Positions 1-7,597 of a stretch of 26,799 bases of DNA are shown here, piece after piece. Location of the stretch: positions 1-26,799 of the forward strand of contig JBAUHQ010000171.1 in assembly GCA_049680365.1 (NCBI GenBank). The letters are read 5' to 3'. Origin of the DNA: K23-9 sp049680365 (GTDB lineage Bacteria; Planctomycetota; Planctomycetia; Pirellulales; Pirellulaceae). The notes beneath the pieces are model-generated. The model saw only the letters and a program-made list of their open reading frames with translations, had not been told where the DNA came from and searched no databases. A program made the translations under genes and the position numbers. Within the stretch, counting starts at the first letter, position 1, and the number at the start of each line of letters is the position of its first letter.

Positions 1-93
1 CAAATGATGGTCGACCTGCTGCAACAATCGCGACAATCGGTGGACTTTCTAATGTCCGATCCGGATGATGCTCAGCGGGAGAACAAAGAATGA
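1..93 (+). CDS. C-terminal end of an unidentified protein (partial)
   Basis: Frame 1 is open from the window edge to a TGA at 91-93 and gives 30 residues, including VDLLQQSRQSVDFLMSD and a charged end (AQRENKE). The stop overlaps the ATG of the next gene in an ATGA arrangement, which is typical of translationally coupled genes in one operon. This supports a real coding end rather than chance. The fragment is too short to assign a family. Its product is a good candidate partner or regulator of the downstream AAA+ ATPase, but that is inference from position only. Confidence 0.6.
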   Translation, partial: QMMVDLLQQSRQSVDFLMSDPDDAQRENKE

Positions 94-2390
94 AAACGCA
101 TAAAGTACCCGTATTGATTAGTTGTTACGACGACGATGTGTACGTCGCCCGCGTGGTCGATGGACCCGAATTGTCGGCGGCCGCAACCAGCGCTGGCGAT
201 GCGTTTGAACAAGTGCGATCGCAACTGAAGCGACTTGCCCAGCGAGAGCCCGATCAGTATTGGCCCAAGATCGATGAATTTGAACTGCAGACTTGCAAAG
301 TCAAGGTTCGTTTGTTCTACCGCGATGGCAAACGACAGTTTCCCGCCAGCCGAGAAATGAAGATTCCCGTGCAATACGTCTTGGGAAGGTATGCGGACAA
401 CAGCGTCGAGTGTTTCCTGGTGGACTACGACATGGTGTTTTACTGTCCGGCGATACGCGAGTTGCCGCAATTGATTGACGAAGCGGTTCGCAGTGCTGCG
501 GCGCGCATGGGCTCGCGCGATCTTGCTGCTGCGACGCCTCCTAAACAACAGGAGCTGAAATTTGTCCGTGTGCGGCTGCGCGAGGTAAAGTCCCGTGAGG
601 ACGATGATCGCACCGAAACGTTGGCGGTGGTAGCCGATCCGATGATCAAGCGAAAACGCAAACACACCAACAAGCTGGCTTTGTATCGCGAAACCGAGAT
701 TGCCAATTTGCTCTCGGCGATGCAACAGTCCAGTGTGTTGCTGGTCGGTGAATCGGGCTGCGGAAAAACCACCATCGCTCGCACGGCTGCCAATCAACAC
801 GAAAATGTGGTGCGCGAAATCGCCAAAGCCAACGGTGATGTGCCGCCGCCGTCGATCGTTTGGTCCAGTTCCGCCGAAAATTTAATCGCCGGGATGCAGT
901 ATCTGGGCGAATGGGAGGAACGGTTGGAGACGGTGATCAAAGAATTGGATTCGATTGATGGCACGCTACTCATTTCATCGCTGGTGGATTTGGTTCGACT
1001 GGGCGGCACGCAACCGGCCGATAGCTTGGCGGCGTTCTTGATGCCATATTTGCGACGCGGTGAATTGCGATTGATTGTCGAAACGACACCCGACGAGTTA
1101 GCAGCTTCGCGGCGCTTGCTGAGCGGCTGGGTCGAATGTTTTCAGATCGTGACTGTGCCGCCGTTGAACCGCGATCAAACATCGCGTTTAGTTAGACGGG
1201 TGCTAAGCGATGCTGGTCGCAACCACGGTATCGAAGTGGATCCGGCGGTCGCAGAGTCCGCAGCTCGACTTTTTGCGCAGTTCATGCCCTATCAGGCTCC
1301 ACCGCGAGACGTTCTGCAGTTGGTCAGCGATGTGATCGAAGACAAGCGCCGTTGGGCAGCGAAACAGATCAGTGTCAGTGACGTGGTCGAGCGGTTTACC
1401 AGACAAACGGGGCTGCCGGAGTCGTTGTTGTTGGATTCGTTGACGCTAAGCGAAAGCGACGTGCAAAAGTACTTTGCCGGTCGCGTGATCGGGCAATCGC
1501 AGGCAGTCACGACGGCAGTCAATGTGGTGCTACGTTTGAAGTCCGGCTTGTGTGATCCAAAGCGTCCCGTGGCGACCATGTTATTTTGCGGGCCCACAGG
1601 CGTTGGCAAAACTCAGCTGGCACGCAGCTTGGCGGATTACTTGTTCGGGCAAGCGTCAGACAAGTCGCCAGGGCAAACTTCCGCCGGGCAAACATCCGGT
1701 GGGCAACCCAATCTTATTCGGTTGGACATGAGCGAATATGCCAATTGGGATGCGGTGGACCGATTCTTACTGGCACCTGATGGGGAAGTCGCGACGTGGA
1801 TTGGACAGTTGCGTGCCAAACCGATGTCGGTGGTTTTGTTGGATGAGTTCGAGAAATCTTCGCCCGATGTTCACGACTGTCTGTTGTCGGCATTGGACGA
1901 AGGTCGACTGACAGATCGTTTCGGGCGGACGACGACCTTGTGCGGTTCGATCCTGATCTTGACCAGCAATGTTGGGTCCAAGTCGTCAGCCGCTGTCGGC
2001 TTTAACGGTGAAGACAACGGCGCGATGCAGCGAGCGATCGGGCAAGAGTTTCGGCCGGAGTTTTTGAATCGGTTGGACGACGTCGTAGTGTTCGACCCGT
2101 TACCCGCTGCAGCGATCGAAGAGATTGTGCGAAAAGAGCTGCACGAGTTGTCGCAGCGAGAAACACTGCAACAACGCCGTGTTACCTTGCAGTGGGACGA
2201 ATCGGTGGTCAAACGAATCGCGTCGATCGGGTTTGATCCGCTGTTGGGAGCCAGACCGTTGCAACGTGCGATTGAGCGCGAGATCGTTACGAAGATTGCC
2301 CGCCAACTATTGCGAGAGCCGTCCGACGCAGGTGCGATTCAAATTGATTTGCGTGAACTGATGTCGGCAGTTTCAACGCAGCCCGCGTGA
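90..2390 (+). CDS. ClpB-type double AAA+ ATPase with degenerate first Walker B
   Basis: A 766-residue protein with two AAA+ modules in the ClpA/ClpB order. Module 1 has Walker A GESGCGKT (residues 220-227) and the ClpB-like stretch AGMQYLGEWEERL, but where ClpB has LFIDE this protein has LLISS (about 293-297), so the Walker B acids are missing. Module 2 looks intact: Walker A GPTGVGKT (501-508), Walker B VVLLDEFEK (581-589), sensor 1 Asn 627, arginine-finger region FRPEFLNR (654-661) and sensor 2 GARPLQRA (720-727). The first ~190 residues are not a Clp-N double repeat and are unrecognised. No long ClpB-type middle coiled coil is evident, and no clear ClpP-docking loop is seen, so an unfolding or remodelling role without ClpP is more likely. 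The ATG overlaps the previous stop (ATGA), and GGGAG at 77-81 is a good ribosome binding site. A glycine/glutamine repeat at 528-540 interrupts module 2. Confidence 0.85.
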   Translation: MKTHKVPVLISCYDDDVYVARVVDGPELSAAATSAGDAFEQVRSQLKRLAQREPDQYWPKIDEFELQTCKVKVRLFYRDGKRQFPASREMKIPVQYVLGRYADNSVECFLVDYDMVFYCPAIRELPQLIDEAVRSAAARMGSRDLAAATPPKQQELKFVRVRLREVKSREDDDRTETLAVVADPMIKRKRKHTNKLALYRETEIANLLSAMQQSSVLLVGESGCGKTTIARTAANQHENVVREIAKANGDVPPPSIVWSSSAENLIAGMQYLGEWEERLETVIKELDSIDGTLLISSLVDLVRLGGTQPADSLAAFLMPYLRRGELRLIVETTPDELAASRRLLSGWVECFQIVTVPPLNRDQTSRLVRRVLSDAGRNHGIEVDPAVAESAARLFAQFMPYQAPPRDVLQLVSDVIEDKRRWAAKQISVSDVVERFTRQTGLPESLLLDSLTLSESDVQKYFAGRVIGQSQAVTTAVNVVLRLKSGLCDPKRPVATMLFCGPTGVGKTQLARSLADYLFGQASDKSPGQTSAGQTSGGQPNLIRLDMSEYANWDAVDRFLLAPDGEVATWIGQLRAKPMSVVLLDEFEKSSPDVHDCLLSALDEGRLTDRFGRTTTLCGSILILTSNVGSKSSAAVGFNGEDNGAMQRAIGQEFRPEFLNRLDDVVVFDPLPAAAIEEIVRKELHELSQRETLQQRRVTLQWDESVVKRIASIGFDPLLGARPLQRAIEREIVTKIARQLLREPSDAGAIQIDLRELMSAVSTQPA
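1671..1709 (+). repeat. 15-base tandem repeat within the AAA+ gene
   Basis: GGGCAAACTTCCGCC (1671-1685) is followed by GGGCAAACATCCGGT (1686-1700) and a partial third unit GGGCAACCC (1701-1709). The unit is five codons long and encodes GQTSA-GQTSG-GQP, in frame, just after the second Walker A helix. It appears to be a small in-frame expansion in a surface loop. Confidence 0.75.
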
Positions 2391-2405
2391 TGCAATATTG
2401 CGTCG

Positions 2406-2455
2406 CGGAGCGTCGTAACAACGTTGCTCCGACACTCTGCGGCGGATTGCTGCTC
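2406..2455 (+). repeat. Dispersed 3'-end hairpin element, copy A
   Basis: This lies 15 bases after the stop of the AAA+ gene. It contains CGGAGC...GCTCCG arms (2406-2411 and 2426-2431) and the core ACAACGTTGCTCCGACACTC followed by TGCGGCGGATTGCTGCT. The core closely matches the sequence at 11361-11405 and the reverse complements of 15376-15417 and 17017-17063. It reads in the same direction as the gene it follows. This copy has no T-run, so termination is less certain than for copies B and C. Confidence 0.65.
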
Positions 2456-2565
2456 TGATGCATTATTTGATTCGACGTCCTGAGACTGACGGCTACTTTG
2501 AACCGTCTCTGATTCGCTAGACTATCGGCACGTTTGCCCGCGAACCCTTTGCCACGATCTGTCTG

Positions 2566-3369
2566 ATGCTTCAAGAACCAGCCGAGTCACCGTATGACGT
2601 CCGATTCTTTCTCTTCGGTTTTCCGGTGCGAATCAGTTGGTCGTTTTGGCTGGGGGCCTTGGTAATTGGTCACCCATTGGTCCGTTTAGTGGACGATTTG
2701 CTGATTCAAAATACAGGTGACAGCCCCGGTATGGGCCCACTGATCGTGCTTTGGACGTTTGCTCTGTTTCTGTCCATTTTGATCCATGAACTTGGGCACG
2801 CATTGGCATTTCGTCAGCAAGGAATTCAATCGTCGATTGTGCTATATCACTTCGGCGGTCTAGCCGTTCCGATCGCGTCCTTGATACCTGGCCGATCCAT
2901 AGGCAGGTTGACTGCGAAACAAGATTTGTGGGTGACGTTTGCTGGGCCGTTGTTGCAAGTGCTGGCAGCGGCTCTTGCGATTGGAGCGATCAAACTGGCA
3001 GGAAACCAAGTCACTGCATTCGGATTCATGCCGGCGGGGCTGCACAAATTGCCGGGCATGTTGGAAGGTGAGCCCATCGAGAGTGGTGCTCTTTACGGAT
3101 TGGCATTCTTCTTCGTTTACCCCAGCATTGTGTGGGCGCTGTTGAACTTGTTGCCGGTGTTGCCACTTGATGGTGGCCGCATCATGCGCTCGATTATTTT
3201 GTTAACCGGTGGTGATGAAAGTCAGTCACTTTGGATCAGTGTTGTGACCGCAGGCTTGCTTGCAGCGTACGCATTAACGCACGAGCAAACGTTCATGGGA
3301 ATCTTCTTTGCGATGTTTGCAGTGCAGAGTTTTCAAATGTTGCAGCAAAAAGGTGGTCGTCGCTACTAA
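2566..3369 (+). CDS. M50-family (site-2 type) membrane metalloprotease
   Basis: A 267-residue multi-pass membrane protein with the zinc-binding HELGH motif at residues 74-78 (context ILIHELGHALAF) and the second M50 motif LLPVLPLDGGR at 195-205, where Asp 202 should be the third zinc ligand. Hydrophobic segments lie near 22-42, 58-80, 120-145, 175-200 and 222-255. The family cleaves substrates within or next to the membrane; the stand-alone catalytic core without PDZ or CBS domains resembles the small Rip/SpoIVFB-like members. The substrate cannot be read from the sequence. The start ATG at 2566 has only weak upstream Shine-Dalgarno similarity. A T-run (3370-3376) follows the stop directly. 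Confidence 0.88.
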   Translation: MLQEPAESPYDVRFFLFGFPVRISWSFWLGALVIGHPLVRLVDDLLIQNTGDSPGMGPLIVLWTFALFLSILIHELGHALAFRQQGIQSSIVLYHFGGLAVPIASLIPGRSIGRLTAKQDLWVTFAGPLLQVLAAALAIGAIKLAGNQVTAFGFMPAGLHKLPGMLEGEPIESGALYGLAFFFVYPSIVWALLNLLPVLPLDGGRIMRSIILLTGGDESQSLWISVVTAGLLAAYALTHEQTFMGIFFAMFAVQSFQMLQQKGGRRY

Positions 3370-3939
3370 TTTTTTTGGTCGCGCGCTACCTTTGTCGATT
3401 GCCGTTTCGAGATGCTGATTCGGGTGCGAATCATGTTTGACAAGAACAAGTTTGAACGTTGCGTGATGACGCTTCACTGAAGGTTGTTAGACAACTTCGC
3501 GTTGAAAACCCAACGTCAAAACATGTTGGTGCGCATCACTTTACGTCAGCGGTGTTAAAATAGGTTCGCTTTGATATTCGGCAACCATTTTGTTTCTCAA
3601 TCGCGTTTGTGTCTGACGTGTTGTTGCTGCGCATCTCCTGTTGAGATGTCGAAATGAAACAGAGCGCGCCGAAAAAAGTTTTCACTGCAAGCATTTTTTT
3701 GCCGAAAACATGTTGCGGAATCTGCGGAAGGTCGTAAAGTTACGCCCAGTTTTTAACGGTTGGAAGGATAAGCAAGGTTGGGCAACTGCACTGTGTGTAT
3801 TGCACTTGTGTTTTGCTCATAGCTTTTCGGTCCAACTACTATCGACGATTGGTGAGCCGTGGCCGGTGGCTTCTGAAGTGTACGCTTTGAAAGTCACAAG
3901 GACTCGCCGTCGTTTTCATCCTTCGCGGAGGAAAAAAAC
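3370..3939. other. 570-base gap with small hairpins, no convincing gene
   Basis: The stretch before the histone-like gene holds no convincing coding region. It has several short inverted repeats: GTTGT-TAG-ACAAC at 3483-3495, CCAAC/GTTGG near 3509-3528, and CATCTC-CTGTT-GAGATG at 3632-3648. I see no tRNA and no clear promoter. Its length and hairpins would fit a long leader or a small RNA, but nothing in the sequence proves either. Confidence 0.4.
3925..3931 (+). promoter_or_regulatory. Strong ribosome binding site for the histone-like gene
   Basis: GCGGAGG lies eight bases before the GTG at 3940. It decides in favour of the GTG start and against the overlapping upstream reading frame, which would run from 3641. 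Confidence 0.75.
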
Positions 3940-4176
3940 GTGGCTAAGAAGAAAGCAACAAAGAAGAAAGTAACGAAGAAGAAGGCAACCAAGAAGGCTG
4001 CAAAGAAGAAGCCTGCTAAGAAGAAAGCAGCTAAGAAGAAGCCTGCTAAGAAGAAAGCGGCTAAGAAGAAAGCAGCTAAGAAGCCTGCTAAGAAGAAAGC
4101 AGCTAAAAAAGCTACTAAGAAGAAGGCTACCAAGAAAAAGGCTACTAAAAAGAAAGCCGCTAAGAAGCGTCGCTAG
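3940..4176 (+). CDS. Histone H1-like lysine/alanine-rich DNA-binding protein
   Basis: A 78-residue protein made almost only of Lys, Ala, Thr and Pro, with repeating KKKA, KKKP and KKAAKK units (MAKKKATKKKVTKKK at the start, AAKKRR at the end). This matches the C-terminal tail type of eukaryotic linker histone H1 and the bacterial KKAAK-repeat nucleoid proteins, which bind and compact DNA through charge and are disordered alone. There is no globular domain. The start is GTG at 3940, fixed by a strong GGAGG ribosome binding site at 3927-3931. An intrinsic terminator follows at 4224-4258, so this is probably a one-gene transcript with high expression. Antisense reading gives a hydrophobic ORF that is only a shadow. 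Confidence 0.85.
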   Translation: MAKKKATKKKVTKKKATKKAAKKKPAKKKAAKKKPAKKKAAKKKAAKKPAKKKAAKKATKKKATKKKATKKKAAKKRR

Positions 4177-4223
4177 TCTTCAAGAGGGATCAGTCCTCGT
4201 GTCTGATTCATCGCAGTTCATAG

Positions 4224-4258
4224 AACCGCTCCTGAGCTTTGCTTCGGGGCGGTTTTTT
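4224..4258 (+). terminator. Intrinsic terminator of the histone-like gene
   Basis: AACCGCTCC (4224-4232) pairs with GGGGCGGTT (4246-4254) over nine positions with one T-G wobble, across a 13-base loop, and runs into TTTTTT (4253-4258). It lies 48 bases after the stop codon. This is the clearest classical terminator in the window. Confidence 0.88.
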
Positions 4259-4450
4259 CGTGCAAAGTAGCCCTCTGTCTCCGACTGGCGTATCCCGACG
4301 TTTTGCCTCGCTTTGGTGACATTTTGGATCGTATCATTGTCGCTCCATTGGCTTGTCATGCTTGAAGGCTTGCCGGACTAGTCGATCCAAATGCTTTCGT
4401 ACTGGTTGCATGTTCGGTCGGGCTACATTGCTTGGAGAGTAATGGCTACT

Positions 4451-5527
4451 CTACAACGTCGGCAAGCTGGCCGTTGGTGGTGCTGCTGCGGCTTTGGCGG
4501 CCAAGCTGCGGACCATTGATTTGGTGACCGCTTCTAAAGGGGCACGGGCGACGGGATCAGAGTCAATCACTTCGGCTAAACGACCTTCGTCACCTGCTTC
4601 GCGAAGCTTGATGTCGATGGGCATGCCACCCAAGAACGGCACCTTCAATTCTTCGGCTTTGTCTCTAGCGCCGCCGCGACCAAAGATGTCGTAGGTTTTG
4701 CCACAATCGGGGCACTGAAAACCGCTCATGTTTTCGACCATGCCAAGAATCGGAATGTTCACTTTACGAAACATGCTGATCGCTTTGATTGCGTCTAGCA
4801 ACGCGACTTCTTGCGGCGTGCAAACGACAACGCTGCCGGCCAACGGTAACGCTTGCGAAAGTGTCAGTGCCACGTCGCCGGTTCCTGGTGGCATGTCGAT
4901 GATCAAGTAATCCAGTTCGCCCCAGTCGGTATCGCTTAAGAATTGATTGATTGATCCGTGCAACATCGGCCCGCGCCAGATGACGGCTTGATCAGGCTCG
5001 ACTAAGAAGCCCATCGACATCACCGGCATGTCGCCGCCCAACATGATCGGTTCGATCTTTTTGTTTTCACCGATCGCAGGTCGACCCGACAATCCCAACA
5101 AATGCGGCACACTGGGGCCGTAGACGTCGGCGTCCATCAAACCAACTTTGGATCCCAAGCGACGAAGTGTCAGCGCGATTGATGCAGCGACGGTGCTTTT
5201 GCCGACGCCGCCTTTGCCACTACCGACTGCGATCACACTTTTTGCACGCAGTCCGATTTGGCCGATTCGCGCGGGCGGTCGATCGTGGTTGACGATTTTG
5301 ACCGTGACACTGGTACCAGGATTGGCGGCAACGATTTTTGATTCGATTGCGTCGCGAACGTCGTCTTGGATCGGCATGCTGTGTGAGGTCAGTCCAATCG
5401 TGACGTTGGTCGACGTGCCATCGACTGCGATGTCCTTGATCTGGTCCATCTTTCCCAAAGGGCGACCCGTTTCGGGATCGGGATGACTGGCGATGGCTTG
5501 ACGAACAGAATCGACCGAAAGGGGCAT
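4451..5527 (-). CDS. mrp: Mrp/NBP35-family P-loop ATPase, iron-sulfur cluster carrier
   Basis: A 358-residue protein from the ATG at 5527. The N-terminal ~85 residues form the MIP18/FeS-assembly (DUF59-like) domain. Next comes the deviant Walker A GSGKGGVGKST (about 102-112), then MDADVYGPSVP (131-141), the switch region DMPPGTGD (about 211-218) and a CPDC pair (272-275) that in this family binds the bridging iron-sulfur cluster of the dimer. Mrp/ApbC proteins carry and hand over 4Fe-4S clusters in the cytosol. The frame continues 29 codons upstream to 5614, but that extension includes a perfect-phase 15-base tandem repeat and lacks family similarity, so the internal ATG is preferred. No good Shine-Dalgarno is seen at either start. 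It could be the last gene of the minus-strand group that begins at 7451, separated by 119 bases. Confidence 0.92.
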   Translation of the reverse strand: MPLSVDSVRQAIASHPDPETGRPLGKMDQIKDIAVDGTSTNVTIGLTSHSMPIQDDVRDAIESKIVAANPGTSVTVKIVNHDRPPARIGQIGLRAKSVIAVGSGKGGVGKSTVAASIALTLRRLGSKVGLMDADVYGPSVPHLLGLSGRPAIGENKKIEPIMLGGDMPVMSMGFLVEPDQAVIWRGPMLHGSINQFLSDTDWGELDYLIIDMPPGTGDVALTLSQALPLAGSVVVCTPQEVALLDAIKAISMFRKVNIPILGMVENMSGFQCPDCGKTYDIFGRGGARDKAEELKVPFLGGMPIDIKLREAGDEGRLAEVIDSDPVARAPLEAVTKSMVRSLAAKAAAAPPTASLPTL

Positions 5528-5557
5528 GGTGAATCGTGCGGGGGTAAATCGTGCGGG
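5528..5557 (-). repeat. 15-base tandem duplication touching the mrp start codon
   Basis: On the plus strand GGTGAATCGTGCGGG (5528-5542) is followed directly by GGTAAATCGTGCGGG (5543-5557), one mismatch in 15. The unit abuts the mrp ATG and would encode ARFTP-ARFT if translation began upstream. It sits where a ribosome binding site would be expected. Confidence 0.8.
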
Positions 5558-5646
5558 AGGTGGACAAAACCTGAAGAGTCGATCCAGTCTAGAAACTCCG
5601 TCAAATCTGAACACCCAGGGCGGATTGGCTCGCCATGGCTAAACCG

Positions 5647-6057
5647 TTAGCGGCAGAAATAGCGATGTACCAGCTTGCTCAGGCCAGGAAGTTGTTCGAT
5701 TTGGGCCACGACCGCCCCGACTCCCAGTTCAGACAGGGCATCCAGATCGCGTTCCGCCAATCCGTTGGCAGCAGCCAGTTGCAGCGCGGTGGGATGGGCC
5801 AGCGAAGTCTCACTGATTCGTTCAAATAACAACGTCGCATTGGCCGATGTGATTTCCCACAGGACGACTGCTCTGGGTTTGCGAAGCAGCAGCTTGCGAA
5901 CGTCCGTGTTTTCACAAGTGACGATGTTGGCCGTTAAATGCGCCGGCATCAGATCCGTGATAAAACGCTGGGAAGCGGTCAGCCATCGTGAACCTGATTC
6001 GCAAACGATCCAGGATCGAACGAGAGACTGATCGATTAGCGGCGAGATTCCGCTCAT
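5647..6057 (-). CDS. Small protein of unknown function coupled to the regulator gene
   Basis: A 136-residue protein with no recognised catalytic motif. Its ATG (6055-6057) overlaps the stop of the upstream PAS/AAA regulator gene in ATGA form, so the two are very probably co-translated and may act together. The alternating hydrophobic strand and helix pattern (for example ANIVTCENTDVRKLLL, then RAVVLWEI, then a closing helix near LSKLVHRY) is reminiscent of a receiver fold without the phosphorylatable aspartate, but I cannot prove that. No signal peptide and no membrane segment. The best description is a cytosolic unknown whose job is probably tied to the regulator. Confidence 0.7.
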   Translation of the reverse strand: MSGISPLIDQSLVRSWIVCESGSRWLTASQRFITDLMPAHLTANIVTCENTDVRKLLLRKPRAVVLWEITSANATLLFERISETSLAHPTALQLAAANGLAERDLDALSELGVGAVVAQIEQLPGLSKLVHRYFCR

Positions 6058-7451
6058 GAATTCATCTCGTCAAGTTTTCGCAGCAGCCGCGCGCGGCTGA
6101 TACCAAGTCGTCGGGCCGCCTCGGCGCGATTGCCGTCACTCGCTTCTAGAACTTCTAAGATGATCTTCTGCTCGTAGCGCCGGACGCTGTCGTCCAGCGA
6201 AACCTTCGCGGCTTTCTTTGCAACCGCGCTGCCTCCGGAGCGATACGATCGAATCGCAAGCGGCAGATGTTCCACGCCGATCGATTCGTGCGGCGCGGCT
6301 GCGATGGCATGTCGAACGGCCGACTCTAATTCATCAAAGTTTCCTGGCCAGGGATATAGCACCAACGCATCCAACGCAGCACGACTGAAACGCTCTGCAG
6401 TGCCTTCGTGAGCGGCGTGTCGGGCATCCAGTGCTGCGGTAGCCAAGACCGGTATGTCATCGACACGGCTCGACAGCGGCTCGATGGTGATCGACAACGC
6501 ACTGAGCACATCGATCAGTCCTGGATGAAGCCCGATGGTTGGTTCTTCGTCCAGGGAGGTTACGTCGTCGTCAGCTGATTCCAGCAGCGGCTCGCGAAGC
6601 AAACGTGGCTGCTCGCCACACAAGCCGATCAATCGCAGTCGCGGTGAAAACGTTGTGAGCAATTCGCTCAGACGATGTTGTGCTTCGATAGGCGTTTCGT
6701 CCAGTTCGCTAACCAGTACGGTGGCCAACGCAGATTTGGATTCCGAAAGCCGATTGATCGTTCGCATCAATGTGGCGTCCAACAATTCCGCGTCCATCAA
6801 CGGCCCTTCAACACGCACCAACGGTTCGCTTGGCGATGATTGCTGGTGGGTGCGTAGCGCGATTGAAAGGGCTCCAGAGCCTCGCGGACCAAAAAATGCC
6901 AAGTGAGTGCGAGTTGTTGCCGCGACTTCGATGCGGATTCGCATTCGTCTGGCAGCTGGCGATCCGCCTGCGGTGGCGATGGTTGCAATCGCAGCGTGGC
7001 GTGCTCGCCAGCCGTCCAGTCGTTTTCGCAGATCGACGGCTTGCTGGATTTCGGTGTTGGCCAAGCCTTCGGTGGTGATATCGGAAAAGTTCCCGCCGAT
7101 CGCAATGATCATCGACTCGGATGCTTTACCAATGCGAACGTATCGCACATCGATCGGCGGGATCTTGCGACCACTGATCGGTGGCGGTTGAACACGCAGT
7201 GAAGCGGTGCCGCGCTGGTTGAACCCTGGTGGCGGCGACAGGGACGCGGCCACGAAATCCATGGGGTCTTCAGAGATCGCAGCTCCGGCCTCGCAGCGAC
7301 GGTCCAGAAGCACGTCGACGTCGATATCAAGCCACTTCGCGACGCCGGACGAAAGATAGATCAGTTTGCCAGTGGGTCCGATCACCCACAGCGGCGCATC
7401 GGAAGCGTCTAGCAATCGCGATAGCGTTCGGATTTTGGTGCCAGAAGCCAT
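6054..7451 (-). CDS. NtrC-like regulator with PAS domain, degenerate AAA module and Fis-type HTH
   Basis: A 465-residue protein. Residues ~12-125 look like a PAS sensor (APLWVIGPTGKLIYLSSGVA). Residues ~165-400 follow the sigma-54 activator AAA+ layout but are eroded: the Walker A equivalent is GPRGSGALS (188-196) with no GKE/GKT lysine, the Walker B region reads VLVSELDETP (245-254) with the first acid lost, and no GAFTGA loop is present. The downstream landmark YPWPGNFDELESAVRHA (366-382) clearly matches the family. The C-terminus has a Fis-type helix-turn-helix, GNRAEAARRLGISRARLLRK (440-459). Without GAFTGA it should not drive sigma-54 polymerase, so a DNA-binding sensor or repressor role is more likely. 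It overlaps the next gene by four bases. Confidence 0.82.
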   Translation of the reverse strand: MASGTKIRTLSRLLDASDAPLWVIGPTGKLIYLSSGVAKWLDIDVDVLLDRRCEAGAAISEDPMDFVAASLSPPPGFNQRGTASLRVQPPPISGRKIPPIDVRYVRIGKASESMIIAIGGNFSDITTEGLANTEIQQAVDLRKRLDGWRARHAAIATIATAGGSPAARRMRIRIEVAATTRTHLAFFGPRGSGALSIALRTHQQSSPSEPLVRVEGPLMDAELLDATLMRTINRLSESKSALATVLVSELDETPIEAQHRLSELLTTFSPRLRLIGLCGEQPRLLREPLLESADDDVTSLDEEPTIGLHPGLIDVLSALSITIEPLSSRVDDIPVLATAALDARHAAHEGTAERFSRAALDALVLYPWPGNFDELESAVRHAIAAAPHESIGVEHLPLAIRSYRSGGSAVAKKAAKVSLDDSVRRYEQKIILEVLEASDGNRAEAARRLGISRARLLRKLDEMNS

Positions 7452-7536
7452 CGCGTTGGCAAATCAATAGTGGGGCGCGGGGTAGTGAGACGTTGCAGAC
7501 TGCAGAACGCCTTCTTCGGCTCTCCACTATAACTAC

Positions 7537-7568
7537 GAAAAGAGACCGATCGCGGTCGGTCGCTTTTC
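7537..7568 (-). terminator. Probable terminator after the small secreted protein gene
   Basis: GAAAAG (7537-7542) and GACCGA (7544-7549) pair with TCGGTC (7556-7561) and CTTTTC (7563-7568), twelve pairs with one mismatch and a six-base loop. Read on the minus strand it lies 30 bases after the stop at 7598 and ends in CTTTTC. The stem is strong but the T-run is short, so it could act in either direction. Confidence 0.6.
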
Positions 7569-7597
7569 TGTCGAATCATCCGTGGCAATTGGTCGGC

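Noticed and set aside
3641..3973. A 110-residue frame upstream of and overlapping the histone-like gene
   Set aside because: Its end is the histone-like gene in another frame (RRKKTWLRRKQQ), composition is random, and the strong ribosome binding site serves the GTG at 3940.
3894..4133. A hydrophobic 79-residue minus-strand frame of repeated FFLAAFFLA units
   Set aside because: It is the antisense of the AAG/GCT codon repeats of the histone-like gene; no ribosome binding site and no membrane-protein features beyond the codon effect.
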